This document shows, one piece after another, positions 1 to 10,505 of a DNA stretch of 64,000 bases. The notes beneath the pieces are model-generated. The model saw only the letters and a program-made list of their open reading frames with translations, did no database searches and was not told the origin of the DNA. This DNA comes from Gonocerus acuteangulatus. Its lineage: Eukaryota > Arthropoda > Insecta > Hemiptera > Coreidae. The position numbers and the translations under genes were made by a program. The DNA lies in the NCBI GenBank assembly GCA_946811695.1, contig OX328126.1:89767577-89831576 (forward strand). The letters run 5' to 3'. The number at the start of each line of letters is the position of its first letter. Position 1 is the stretch's first letter.

Positions 1-59
1 ACGACAAGGCGACAGACACGTAAGGTAGTTCCCGTACGGTCTACGACTTGACGATGTCT

Positions 60-160
60 CGACGACCTAAGAGCTAGAGCAGAGGTGGGGTGATGGGTTT
101 ATAAGGGCTGGCTTACCTTTGACAGCCCGCACCAGTTCCTGGAGTACTCGTTCCAGATAT
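60..160. repeat. Diverged repeat, copy 1
   Basis: The segment around 82-140 (gtggggtgatgggtttataa, then gctggcttacc) recurs in diverged form at 610-690 (gtggggcaaaagggtataaa, then gctggcttacc). Both copies run in the same direction with a (TA)n tract between them. It is a two-copy local duplication or a dispersed repeat of unknown class. No coding sense is evident. Confidence 0.4.
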
Positions 161-242
161 GTGTTCCACAGCCCAAAATTCTCTTATCCCCTCTCGTCAC
201 TTAATAGTAGGGACTCTAACCTCCTCTATTTCTCATCTTTCT

Positions 243-261
243 CACTCTCTCTCTCTCTCTA

Positions 262-320
<59 letters not shown>

Positions 321-367
321 TAACTAATTTCATTTCACTAATTTAATTATATTTTTAAGAGCGAAAT

Positions 368-416
<49 letters not shown>
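243..416. repeat. (CT)n(TA)n and (TA)n microsatellites
   Basis: A CT run at 243-262 passes into (TA)n to about 319, and a second (TA)n lies at 371-416. Simple sequence; short reading frames across it encode only IY repeats. Confidence 0.95.
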
Positions 417-419
<3 letters not shown>

Positions 420-569
420 AGGCCCCGTTTTCCCTTTGTCATTATTCAGTGAATAAGGATGAGAGAAAAGGTTAGCTGTCCATTTCTAGAGATGTGAGAA
501 CTACGAATCCGCCAACGTTGCGTCTGGGTTGTTGGAACTGCACGTGGCTGATTCGTAAGATTCCCGGAA

Positions 570-700
570 GATTTAAGACCTGACAAGAGTTTCTCGTCCA
601 GCCACCTGCTAAAGCAGGAGTGGGGCAAAAGGGTATAAAGAGCTGGCTTACCTCCGATGGGGCAGAGTCCACGCCCGTTTCTGAGGTCTTGGCCGAAATG
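570..700. repeat. Diverged repeat, copy 2
   Basis: Second copy of the segment described at 60-160; shares gctggcttacc and the following gaattc-free GC-richer block. The two copies differ at many positions, so the duplication is not recent. Confidence 0.4.
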
Positions 701-824
701 GCGATGACAGGTAGGTCAGTTCCAAATTATGCTCTTGTCCCCCCAAATGATATTTGCTAACTCTTATGCTGTTTCTCTCTCACTCAACCCCTTCTCTCAT
801 CTTAGCGAAGGGGTGGCGCCTGTA

Positions 825-1477
825 TATCGCTCTTAAAATGGTTCGATTATAATGAAATTAGTTATAAAAATCTTCCATCTCATTTGAAAGTTAAATTTTG
901 TTATCTAGCAGAATCCGTCAACCGAAACGTGGTTTTCAGAGTGAAATTTGGCAGAAAAAAATTGGAACGCTTCCATTTTCATGCTTGCACGTACTAGTTT
1001 TATAGTTTTCTTAACGTAGGAAAACAAATGAAACCATTTTTAAAGTGATATCTGTATTCAATTGGGAGAAAAATCGATACAAATAATTTTTAGTTTGGGT
1101 ATTTAGAAACGACTCATTCAGATGTTTGACATTCCTCTAATCTAAGATATTCAAATTTTGGTAACCATTCGAAAGCTTAATAATTTCACTACAGATACGG
1201 TCCTGATATTGTTTTTGACGGGGGCGATGTCAGTCGGAGAAATAAGTTACGTAAAACGGTACGGTTTTTTTCAAGAGGTTTTTTGTGCTTGTTTACCTAA
1301 CAATTTAATTGCATAGGACAGTGAAATGATTACATTACTAAAACTAGGTAAGGAAATGAGAAACTTTTTTGTAACACTGTTTTTCTTGAGCCAAGGCGGA
1401 GGGAGTAATCCTTTACTAATGACACTAGGGATATGAACAGAACCGCGCTAAGATGACACAGTTCCTACGGGTTGGAC
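825..1477 (-). mobile_element. Helitron-like element, partial old copy
   Basis: Reads as a diverged copy of the large family seen at 38705-39260 and 39263-41049 (shared blocks: atggttcgatt/atggtcagatttcg, gtaggaaaac, tttgggtattt). It ends at 1440-1477 with the family's 5' terminus in reverse: gaaccgcgctaagatgacac, then agttcctacgggttgga. The 3' hairpin end is missing. Non-coding. Confidence 0.55.
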
Positions 1478-1560
1478 TTTTTGGAAAGTCAGATCGATAA
1501 GAAAGCTGTTATATTTTTATAACATAGTTATATTTTTATAATTTATAGCATACATAAGGT

Positions 1561-2020
1561 ATGCCGATGTTATTGCTTTCAAACAAAAATCGAAGATATA
1601 TCATCGACCCGATAATAAGATATGAGACAAATGATCCCCTGCAGGCAGAAGATGTCAACAAGGAAAAAATAGCTATATACCCTAAGTGCATCCAATTCTA
1701 CGAGGAAAAATTCCAGGATACTTTTGGAAGAAGAGAGTATGTAGTCCAAGGCTTATGGTTCGGGGCGAGAGGGACGATACTTACGGAAGAAGAGAATATG
1801 TAGTCCAAGGCTTATGGTTCGGGGCGAGAGGGACGATACTTACGGAAGAAGAGAGTATTTAGTCCAAGGCTTATGGTTCGGGGCGAGAGGGACGATACCA
1901 AAATCGACAGGCGATTTCCTGCAAGAACTAGGCGTGGATCCCAACAAACTCTGTATTCTTGCGGAATCAATATTGATAGATTCCCTGGGGATACTCAGCT
2001 ACCACATTTACTGGAGCTAA
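1561..2020 (+). pseudogene. LINE ORF2 C-terminal fragment with internal triplication
   Basis: An open frame from 1561 reads MPMLLLSNKNRRYIIDPIIR, then on to YEEKFQDTFGRREYVVQGLW. After the repeat another frame continues FGARGTIPKSTGDFLQELG. The blocks IIDPxIRYE, KIAIYP and GLWFGARGTIPK resemble, from memory, the segment downstream of the RT in some insect LINE polyproteins; that assignment is an inference. A 59 bp direct repeat (1726-1898) interrupts the gene. Because 59 is not a multiple of three, each unit changes frame and the protein cannot be read through. No RT, endonuclease or tail is present next to it, so this is an isolated fragment. An unrelated transposase tail is the alternative. 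Confidence 0.45.
1726..1898. repeat. 59 bp tandem repeat, about 2.9 copies
   Basis: The unit beginning gtagtccaaggcttatggtt is present at 1741, 1800 and (partial) 1859, with an extra leading piece at 1726. Units are nearly identical (agaatat versus agagtat), which suggests a recent slippage or unequal exchange inside the coding remnant. Confidence 0.9.
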
Positions 2021-2204
2021 ACAGCTGCTTATCAATCTTTCGGAAGTCATTTCACAAAATCTACGTCCAGATCTACAAAAGTAATTTATTTATTTTATTA
2101 AATTCAGCGAAAGATGGAGAGTTAAAATCAACCATGAAAAATGTAAACAGGTTACATTCACTCTAAACCGGAGATCATGTCCAACAGTCTACCTCAAATA
2201 AAAG

Positions 2205-3430
2205 TCCGACTCGCAGGAACTGCATCATCTTAGCGCGGTTCCTTTCTTATTATAGGCGAATCGCCTGAAGATTAAAATAGAAGCAGTTATTATTTTGGTT
2301 CCACTAGTCTTGAAAGGTCTTGATTTACGATCTTACCTGGAAGGGTCGGTCAACACTTGAAAGGGTCCCGCTAGTTACAAGGTCTTGGAATCTAGGAAAT
2401 CTATATTTCTAACAATAATTTTTTTTGTTATTTTACTTAACTAGTTTTATTGTAAAATACATTATCCAACTATAAGCAATTAAGAAATAACAAGGAATAA
2501 AAACAGACAAAAAAAACCGTTCGAATAAACGAAATCAATTACTTTAATGGTTTAAGCACTTATTTCTCCGATTGACATCGTCTAATTAAAACTTTTGTCA
2601 GAACATTTTTTGTAGAGCATTTAGTAAGCATTCGAATGGTAACCTTTCGCTTCCCAAGATTTTCAACCGTTTTCGAGATATTAATGAAAGTATACGAAGT
2701 TCCCAAAACTTTTCATTATTTCTAGCTATAGAAAATTGGTCTCATTTTACCTATCCTGTTTTACACTCAAATACATTTTCTTAACATAAGAAATTACAAA
2801 AATAAAAATCAATAAAAAACTAAGGGAAAGAGACAAAAATTACAAAAAGAACGACCAACACCCGTTCATAAGAACTAAACAGACGTATTTGAAGTTTTAA
2901 GCACTTATTTCTTCGACTGGCATCACCTAATCAAAACTTGTTTCAGAATCTTTTCTGTAGAGAATTTAGAAAGCTTTCAAATAGTTTCTATCCACTTATG
3001 AACATTTCCCAACCGTGTTCGAGATATTAATGAAAATATAAAGTTCCCAAAACTTTTCATGTCTGTTCATAAAATATTTTATTCTAACCCTTCCTTAGCT
3101 CCAAACGTAACCAAAGGTTTAAGATATTAGTTTTGATAAAATTTGAACATGCAAAAAATGTTTCAACTGAATCCCATGATTTTATGTACCAAAACCAAAA
3201 ACGTTATTCAGCAACTATGTTCCCAATTTTCTCGAAAACGGTTAAAGCTATCGCCTTAAAAACGGTTTCATTCGTTTTCCTAGGCCAAGAAGCCTACAAA
3301 ACGAGTACTTACAAGCATATGAACTCAAAAATGTAAGCGTTGCGATTTTATTTGCGCGAATTTCGCCCCAAACGCCATCTTCCAGTGGGCGGATTTTGCT
3401 GGTTAACGAACTTGACCTTTCAAATAACAG

Positions 3431-3500
<70 letters not shown>

Positions 3501-3662
3501 TTGTATATATATATATATATATACAAATTTGAACCACCGTTATTTTCGGTCTCTAGGGGTTCTGAAACGCGAAATTTTCTAGTCGGCACTTCCGGATTGT
3601 TTCATGAGATCAATTTTATAAGCGGGGTTCCTCCCTATGAAGGGAGGGAGGAACCGCGCTAA
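2205..3662 (+). mobile_element. Helitron-like non-autonomous element, complete
   Basis: Starts TCCGACTCGCAGGAACTGC and ends in the hairpin GGTTCCTCCCT...AGGGAGGAACC (3626-3655) followed by GCGCTAA. The 5' subterminal TTAGCGCGGTTCC (2230-2242) is an exact inverted copy of the 3' terminal GGAACCGCGCTAA (3650-3662). A 3' hairpin just before CTRR is the Helitron hallmark, and a 5' subterminal inverted repeat recalls Helentron/HINE elements. The target rule (A/T or T/T) is not clearly met, so the superfamily is an inference. A (TA)n tract sits about 100 bp before the hairpin. No Rep/helicase frame is present. Confidence 0.6.
3433..3524. repeat. (TA)n microsatellite inside Helitron-like element
   Basis: Long (TA)n with a few G/T interruptions, at the same relative place as in other copies of this family. 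Confidence 0.95.
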
Positions 3663-4440
3663 CAATATAAAAAGATCTAAGGTGTTAAACGGGAGCTGGT
3701 GAAAGGAAGAATGAGAATGCCTCGTATTGCAATTCTCTGTATGCAGGGTCTGCTTCCAGGTAAAGTCATATACTTTTACTGCCCTTTACCGTTACTCAGA
3801 AGGCTCTTTGTGTTTACAAACAAAGGACTCGGTATAGACCACCCGTATTAACCCAAAAGTGATAATATCAAGCTTGATAAACTTCCTCAATTAAATTAAG
3901 GAATTTAAGAGTGCTTAAAATAGGTTCTTGATCTAGTCAAAAAATTCAAGGAGAATTAGATCATGAATAGAAAATCTCGGCCAAACAGAAGGAAAATAAC
4001 AATAACAAGGATAGTCAAACTTCGTTTTCAAAGATTGTTAGTTGTAACACAAAAACGGTCACTCATGATTCTAATAAATTAACTGTGAAGGGTGATTACA
4101 CAAATATTCCTGTTGAGGCTTTAAAGCTTCAATTTAAAAAACATATTAACCCATAGGAATTATAGATTGGCCTAAAAACATAAAATCATTGAAAAAAGGA
4201 TTTCTTATTATTGAATCGAACAAAAACGATATAGAGGTTATATCAACAGAGTTTTTAAATATATGCAAAGACCTGTTGATCAATAAAATTAAAATAAAAA
4301 ATAGAGTTCTCTGTAAAAGGTTTAATGAGTTCTATTAAATACATATTTTCCAATTTAGTTATAATTTTAACTATTGGAATTATTATCCAAAGATTCATAT
4401 AATTACTCAACAATAGATTCTAATTTGAAGAACAGCTATT
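3663..4440 (+). other. Unassigned segment with a decayed Lys/Asn-rich frame
   Basis: About 3963-4342 can be read as coding in pieces: AKQKENNNNKDSQTSF...KGDYTNIPVEALKLQFKK, then after a shift near 4157 IIDWPKNIKSLKKGFLIIES...ICKDLLINKIKIKN ending at TAA. The composition suggests a retroelement ORF1, but no motif proves it. The first 300 bp hold nothing I recognise. Confidence 0.2.
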
Positions 4441-4449
4441 TTCGATATC

Positions 4450-5534
4450 TACCTGTTCGAATTGTTATTCTTATTTTAATTAATCTATTTTATTGTCAAA
4501 TACATTATCCAACTATAAGCAATGAAAAAATAGGAATAAAAACAGACAAAAAAACCGTTCGAATAAAAGAAATCAATTACTTTAATGGTTTAAGCACTTA
4601 TTTCTCCGATTGACATCGCCCAATTAAAACTTTCGTCAGAACATTTTTTGTAGACCATTTAGTAAGCTTTCGAATGGTAACCTTTCGCTTCCCAAGATTT
4701 TGAACCGTTTTCGAGATATTAATGAAAGTATACGAAGTTCCCAACATTTTCATTATTTCTAGCAACAGAAAATTGGTCTCATTTTTCCTATACTGTTTTA
4801 CAAACAAATACATTTTCCTAACATAATAAATTACAAAAATAAAAAGCAATAAAAAACCAAGGGAAAGAGACAAAAATTACAAAAAGAACGACAAAACCCC
4901 GTTCATAAGAACAAAACAGACGTATTTGAAGTTTTAAGCACTTATTTCTCCGATTGACATAACCTAATCAAAAATAGTTTTAGAATCATTTTTGTAGAGA
5001 ATTTAGTAAGCGTTCAAATAGTTTCTATCCACTTACCACGATTTCCCAACCGTGTTCGAGATATTAATGAAAGTATACGAAGTTCCCAAAACTTTTCATG
5101 TCTGTTCATAAAATATTTTATTCTAACCCTTCCTTAACTCCAAACGTAACATAACTTTCAACATATTAGTTTTAATGAAAGTAGAACATGCAGATAATGT
5201 TTCAACTGAATCCCGTGATTCTAAGTACCCAAACCAAAAACGGTATTCAAAAACTATTTTTCCAATTTTCTCGAAGACGGTTAAAGCTATCGCCTTGAAA
5301 ATGGTTTCATTCGTTTTCCTAGCCCAAGAAGCCTATAAAAAGAGTACTTACAAGCTTATGAACTCAAAAACGTAAGCGTTACGATTTTTTCTGCGCGAAT
5401 TTCGCCCCAAACGACATCTTCCAGTGGGCGGATTTTGCTGGTTAACGAACTTGACCTTTCAAATCGGACGACGGATTTTTGTACCAAATTTCATCAAAAT
5501 CGGACCATCAGGGAAGCCAGAAATGAGCGAACAG

Positions 5535-5575
<41 letters not shown>

Positions 5576-5711
5576 AATTTGAACCACCGTTATTTTCGGT
5601 CTCTAGGGGTTCTGAAACGCGAAATTTTCTTGTCGGCACTTCCGGATTGTTTCATTGTATCAACCTTATAAGCGGGGTTCCTCCCTATGGGGGAGGGAGG
5701 AACCGCGCTAA
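4450..5711 (+). mobile_element. Helitron-like element, 5'-truncated
   Basis: Closely matches 2425-3662 from the block tttattgt(c/a)aaatacattatc onward, including the (TA)n at 5537-5573, and ends in the same hairpin (5676-5704) plus GCGCTAA. The TCCGACTCG 5' end is absent, so the start is broken or chimeric. A Jockey-type LINE 3' end follows directly at 5714. Confidence 0.6.
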
Positions 5712-5713
5712 AA

Positions 5714-6419
5714 CACACCACTTCCAGTATCCAGCGAGGTTCGATATCTAGGATAATACCTTGACAGCCGACTGACATGGAACCCTCACACGAGACTGAA
5801 AAGACAAGAACTGAACAAAAGATACGGACTACTTAGACGGCTAAATTAACCCCCATCTAAATTATCAATACAGAACAAACTAACGATGTACAAAACAATC
5901 ATTCGACCAATATGGACATACGGACTTGAACTCTGGGGATCTGCAAAACCATCCAACATCAACAGAATATAGGCATTCCAGTCAAAATTCCTCCGTAAAA
6001 TTGTAAATGCCCCCTTTTATGTATCCAACAAAACCCTACACAATGACCTCAACATCCCATTTGTCCTTGACCTCGCTAAAACCCGTTTCCAAACGTTCAA
6101 CTCCAAATTGTCTCACCATCCTAATCCTGAAGGTCAATCCTTATCATCCCAATCCCATCCAGACAATCCCCCCAGGCGGCTCAAGAGACAGTGGTCTCGA
6201 GACAAATTACTTGTCTGATCTTTTTATGATCAATAAAATATTTACTGAGACACCTCTGGAAGTGCCAACAATGGTTGGCTTCTTCCAAATTTTGTATTTT
6301 TTGTTTTTTTTTTTACTTTTGTCAGTTTTATCAACTTGTACATAATATCTGGATCAACATACTTGATCATTGTACTGTTATCTGTACAGATTTCAAATAA
6401 ATACTAAATAAAAAAAAAT
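5714..6419 (+). pseudogene. Jockey-type LINE 3' end (RT C-terminus and 3' UTR)
   Basis: Reading 5738-6218 by eye gives RYLG-like RTLTWNPHTRLKR, LSIQNKLTMYKTIIRPIW, TYGLELWGSAKPSNINR, a TAG, AFQSKFLRKIVNAPFYVSN, KTLHNDLNIPFVLDLAKTRF and RRLKRQWSRDKLLV then TGA. These are the blocks that follow the RT in Jockey-clade ORF2; no RNase H is expected. At least two in-frame stops (at RRLN-stop-PP and INRI-stop-AF) kill it. The 3' UTR runs to a tail of aaataaatactaaataaaaa-type repeats ending near 6419. The element is severely 5'-truncated, as usual for target-primed insertion. A second copy of the same 3' end is at 41300-41740. Confidence 0.8.
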
Positions 6420-7373
6420 AAAAAAAATTGTATTAAATTCGTCACCAAAATTTATTTTCTCGGCAAAACTCCTAATTAATTTTTAAATAAACCGTATTTT
6501 AACCAATTGAAATGAATTTTCGAAAGATTGATAAGCACGCTGTGTTTTTAGCAACCCAATATATTTGGGCAGCCCTCTTTATTTTTTTGTTTTAAATAAA
6601 GACTTTCTGCTGGTTAACTCCACCAGATGGCTTTTTGAGGTTACCTGATTATCTATCTTAAGGAGAGGGATGAAATTTAATAAAATATGAGACCGTTATG
6701 CGGAAAGTTGCCTCACCATTACCCGGTTAAGTATTAAAAGGGGGAAAAAAGTAACTGGAAACTCCATTTTTCTTGTTATTTTTGTAGTTTTTATTAGTTT
6801 AATGTATGACATCTCCATCCCAGTAGAGCAAAATATTATTAAATTGACCGTTAAAAATCGGCCATTCCAATTAGTAGACTTGGATCTTTGCAGCAATCGT
6901 AATTATACTGGATTAAATTTATGAGATATTCCAGTTGTTCTGAAGCGGCCATTACAGGTGAAATTAATGGCGCTTGCGGTTAGTAGACCGAAGAGAATTT
7001 TATTAGAATTTTACAATCGAGCAAGCTTTCATTGCTAGTTGAATTAGGAAGCGCGGACCGGTGCACATAGAGACCCCCGCTGAAGATATATAGGACAGAT
7101 TTGCGAAGATTCCGTTGCGTGTTTTGCGGTCGCCACCGTGTTCTCTGAGTACGGTACTTTCCCGAGATCGTCCCGTCAGATTGTCTAGACTTGCCATGAC
7201 CACGAGCGGGGACTCGGAGCTCGCGCGATTCCTGTTAGTGCCCATACTAGCTGATTCGGAGGCTCACGACGTCCTGGAAGAGTTGGCGTGCTCGGTAATA
7301 TATGGCCGCTGGAGGGTTCCGGCTGCACGCCTATGCTGAAGGGCTCGTTTAGGGCAGAATGAAACCTTCAAGA
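6420..7373. other. No recognised feature; GC-richer block 7040-7340
   Basis: I see no repeat family or protein motif. The block 7040-7340 is visibly more GC-rich than its surroundings and is open on both strands for about 75 codons, but neither translation is recognisable. Confidence 0.3.
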
Positions 7374-7376
7374 TAG

Positions 7377-7638
7377 TGTAGTAGCTTTCTCTCGTTGTTT
7401 AGGACTTTAAGGGACCTGATTCGTCAGACTTCACCCTCTATGCCCTTGACAGTACATAACTACTGCCAAAATACTACAACTATATATGTAGAGGCTGGTA
7501 AAATATCAGCTCCAGCCTTCAAATACAGTCGCCATTCCCCAGGAAGACGCCCAGAATAAATAAGTGTAATTATTTCCAATATGTTCTTGTGTCATCTTTC
7601 GATCTTCCCAAAGTGTCCCCTAATCCTTAATCAGAGCA
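7377..7638 (+). repeat. Possible LTR remnant
   Basis: The segment could run from TG (7377) to CA (7638). It holds a tatatatg box (7483), an AATAAA (7556) and a following TTCTTGTGTCATCT. It is followed by aaaagtttggggacctagtg, which looks like an LTR-retrotransposon primer-binding region. No second LTR or pol gene is present. Weak call based on layout only. Confidence 0.22.
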
Positions 7639-7639
7639 A

Positions 7640-8019
7640 AAAGTTTGGGGACCTAGTGTGGGATGAATGGGACATCACCATAATCGTGTGAAATTAAATA
7701 ATGTGTTCAGAATGGCTTCTTCACGATAAGGCAAATTTATTGGGTATGACTGTGAAATCAGAAAAAAATTAGACTAAAACAACGAGGTACCATTTTAGAG
7801 CTTAGGAACTTTTGAGTTTTGAGGCGGAGGCAAACCTCTAAGTCAACAAATAGCTGATTAAGAAAATACTGAATGAGTTAAGAAATCACTAATAATAGTT
7901 CATATTTATATGACTCTTAGCATAGATGACTAGTCCGAATACTTCCCGACCTTTTATCCGCCTTGAGACGCCTTTTTCTTTAACAGCAAGGTAGATTCTC
8001 TGTGTAATTTCCATGCGTG
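7640..8019. other. No recognised feature
   Basis: AT-rich sequence between the LTR-like piece and the mariner element; nothing recognised on either strand. Confidence 0.4.
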
Positions 8020-8021
8020 TA

Positions 8022-8378
8022 TCAGGCTGTACCGTACGAAATGTCAGTTTTGGACTTGCCGATTTCCTTCAAATGTCTTGAAACTGTCGTGGCTCCTACT
8101 CCGAGTTCTTTGGCATATTCCCTAGTGCTTTTTGAGGGACAAGCTTCAACCCTTTCTTTCAGGTGGTCGTTGTCAAGCTTGGTTTCTGGCCTTCCTCGCT
8201 CCTCGTTTTCAAGGTCATAATTTTCACTTCGAAACCTGGAAAACCACAGGTAAACAGTTCGTTCATTCACCGTTCCCTCTCCGAACGCCGTGTTAATGTT
8301 CATACACGCCTCAGCAGCGCTATGACCGAGCTTAAATTCACAACGAAAAATAATACGGATTTCCGTTGAAGTCATCAT
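8022..8378 (-). CDS. Mariner transposase N-terminal DNA-binding domain, truncated
   Basis: 118 codons, open from ATG at 8378 to a TGA lying inside the terminal inverted repeat. The protein starts MMTSTEIRIIFRCEFKLGHS, with AFGEGTVNERTVYLWFSRFR at about residues 32-51, the linker ENEERGRPE at about 57-65, and REYAKELGVGATTVSRHLKE at about 86-105. These are the two helix-turn-helix modules that mariner transposases use to bind their terminal repeats; the AT-hook-like GRP linker sits between them. The reading frame has no stop although the catalytic domain is gone. The deletion joins RHLKEIGKSK directly to the end repeat, adding TDISYGTA. It could still bind element ends if expressed; that is an inference. 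Upstream the other TIR would serve as promoter. Confidence 0.85.
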   Translation of the reverse strand: MMTSTEIRIIFRCEFKLGHSAAEACMNINTAFGEGTVNERTVYLWFSRFRSENYDLENEERGRPETKLDNDHLKERVEACPSKSTREYAKELGVGATTVSRHLKEIGKSKTDISYGTA

Positions 8379-8559
8379 TTAAGTTTTATTTTTTCTCCTA
8401 GGATCGTTCCCACAACACAGTACGCAAGTTACTGATTAAATAATAGGAATAAAAGAGCTTTAATTCTATATGAATATCAATGATGTTTGTAAATAATGAA
8501 ATAAAAAAGGGTAAGGATTAAATGTAAACAAAACTGACATCTCATGCGGTACAGCCTGA
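8022..8559 (-). mobile_element. Internally deleted mariner transposon
   Basis: Terminal inverted repeats start TCAGGCTGTACCG at 8022 and end in its complement at 8559; about 27 of 30 terminal bases match. Both ends are flanked by TA, the mariner target duplication. Inside, on the minus strand, is the N-terminal third of a mariner transposase. The catalytic DDE/D half is deleted, so the element is non-autonomous. At 538 bp it is under half the usual 1.3 kb. Confidence 0.9.
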
Positions 8560-8679
8560 TATATAGAAATTTCGGAGGGGGCTGGGAAAATTTCGGATGG
8601 GGGGGCTGAGACCATTTCCGGTGTATGGAATACCAACAATTTATATCTTGGAAGAGTTTTAGCCAACTTAAACGCTATT

Positions 8680-8853
8680 TTTTTTTTTTTTTTACGGCGC
8701 ATCGACAAATCTTGGCCATTAGCGCCGACAACCAGGGTGCAGCCAGGAATTTTCTAAGCGAGCCCTGAGATGAGAAAATTCTTGTCGCTGGTGGGGTTCG
8801 AACCCACCCGCTTATGAATCTAGCGCGCTAGCCACTAGACCAGGGGAGACCCC
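8680..8853 (-). mobile_element. SINE family 1 (tRNA-derived), full copy
   Basis: The tRNA-like head is at the right (gtctccc, A box tggtctagtgg, B box ggttcgaaccc) and the poly-A tail at the left (T run 8678-8693). The perfect 13 bp target duplication CTTAAACGCTATT sits at 8667-8679 and 8854-8866. The anticodon-loop position reads TTCATGA/TTCATAA, so CAT, as in tRNA-Met. The family's 3' domain ends gcgccgtaaaa. Confidence 0.93.
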
Positions 8854-8866
8854 CTTAAACGCTATT

Positions 8867-9084
8867 ACACCCAAAATAGAATATGTTTTATCAACTAAAT
8901 GATCTTATTTCATTTATTTTTAAGGGTTTTATTAAATTTTTACCAATCAAATCAAAATTTCGGCCCCCCCCCCCTTATATACGCCTATGGTAATTTCCTA
9001 GCCCGTTTTCCTCAAACTTGGCGATGGTCCATTAGAGTGATTTAATGATATTACCATTGCCGTCAATGTAGTTTATGTAGGATC
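8867..9084. other. No recognised gene; C-rich run
   Basis: AT-rich flank with a C run at about 8965-8974 followed by ttatatacgcc. Nothing else recognised. Confidence 0.4.
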
Positions 9085-9400
9085 TAACCATAGTTTTGAT
9101 CAACTCGCTTCATCCTTGAACACATATCTTGTTCAAGACCCCCCAAAAAGATTTGCTTCCTTCCTAAGAACATCACATCCTGTGCAGTGAGAATATGCGG
9201 ACTACAGTTTGGAACCGAAAGACCTCTATCAAATTCAATTTTGACCCGTTCAATTCTTCCTCTTATTTCACCGTATTCCTCACAGCTGTCACGTTATTGT
9301 GGTCTTCCTCTAGATCTAACTGTTCGCCGTGACCTTGGAACTGGAGGAGGAGTTCTCGGTGGTTAGCCACCTCGGACCAACGGGATTCCATCACCGCAGG
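9085..9400 (-). pseudogene. Broken coding fragment, family unknown
   Basis: On the minus strand a frame opens at about 9398 with MESRWSEVANHRELLLQFQG and continues HGEQLDLEEDHNNVTAV. After a frameshift near 9283 it goes on EEYGEIRGRIERVKIEFD, RGLSVPNCSPHILTAQ, DVMFLGRKQIFLGGLEQ and ends soon after. The amino-acid texture is protein-like and helical, compatible with a retroelement Gag, but I recognise no motif. It lies beside no visible LTR. Confidence 0.3.
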
Positions 9401-9490
9401 ATGGGTGATGAACTAACTTCTCTCTCCCTCAAAATCTAATAAATTATGGAAACTTTTTTCCTAAAATTTAATATAAATATATATTTTATA

Positions 9491-9620
9491 CAAATAGGAA
9501 AACCAACAAACTCCAAGGTCTCCACCACAAATGATTTATTTTATCAACCAACATGTATGTTGGTTGATAAAATAAATCATTTGTGGTGGAGACCTTGGAG
9601 TTTGTTGGTTTTCCTATTTG
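9491..9620. repeat. Perfect palindrome, 64 bp arms, 2 bp spacer
   Basis: 9491-9554 (caaataggaaaaccaac...) is the exact reverse complement of 9557-9620, with gt between them. No mismatch is visible over 64 bp. The flanks diverge at once on both sides. No coding sense. Confidence 0.95.
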
Positions 9621-9884
9621 GATGCAGTTCCAACACCGTCCAGCCAAATCAATGTCAAGATATATTTTATATTTTATTTTTTTTGAATTTTCTACAAATT
9701 AGTAAAAAAATCTCAGGAATCCAAATTTCTACCCAAAATGTATCATAATATGGTGTTTGCCTAAAGAGTTATCATATGTTACACCGTAAGAAATCTTCAG
9801 AATGATTATAGTATTAGCTTTATAGTTGTAGCTCCCTCCGATGGAGTGTAGGAAATGAGGTTGCACTCGTAAAGGGATTTTTCA

Positions 9885-10505
9885 AAAGGTAAAACTGAAG
9901 TTTAGGGTCGTCACAAACGATTATTTTAACATTTTTCACTATAACAAATTTTGATGCACTAAACACGAATCCGTTAAAAAAAATTCGCTCTCAACTAGGA
10001 AAGAAGTTATTAACCACAAAAGTTCGCTGTTATGGAGGTTAAAGTTGGCGTAAACAGCGTATTTGTAAACATGCGCATGCGTAGACATCTAACTTTGGGA
10101 AACAAAGAACTCTCATTTGAAATGTTGATAAACTATGTATTCAAAAATAATTGTGAATTTTAAGGCCATCCTCACCCGTTGTAACCTGTCACTTATGAGC
10201 AGACGTACTATGCGTTTCCGCTCGCTCAAGAAGATGTCAAAACTCTAGTCAATCCAACTCGCTAAAATTAATATAATTCTATTAATTTTAGCGAGTTGGA
10301 TTGACTAGAGTTTTGATATCTTCTTTGTTCAGGCCAACTTTTATAACCTCCATAACAGTGAACGTTAGTGCTTAATAACTTCTTTCCTAGTTGAGAGCGA
10401 ATTTTCTTTTAACGGGCTTCTTGTTTAGTGCATTAAAATACGTTATACTGCAAAATTTGAAAGCAATCGGTTGTGAGGACCCTAAACTTAAGTTTTATCT
10501 TTCAC
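9885..10505. mobile_element. Foldback element with perfect 35 bp central hairpin
   Basis: The outer arms 9885-10080 and 10318-10505 are imperfect reverse complements (shared gtttagggtc, tcgctctcaactaggaaag, gttatggaggtt). At the centre, 10238-10272 and 10281-10315 are perfect 35 bp complements around an 8-base loop. A relative lies at 42120-42510. Class unknown; non-coding. Confidence 0.75.

Noticed and set aside
3396..3662. Open frames rich in IYIYIY across (TA)n tracts (also at 119, 26103, 33730, 37420, 39335, 54765 and others)
   Set aside because: Produced by (TA)n microsatellites; no protein-like sequence outside the tract.
4598..4873. 91-codon minus-strand frame with a hydrophobic start
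   Set aside because: It lies wholly in a Helitron-like copy; the same region in the sister copies is interrupted.
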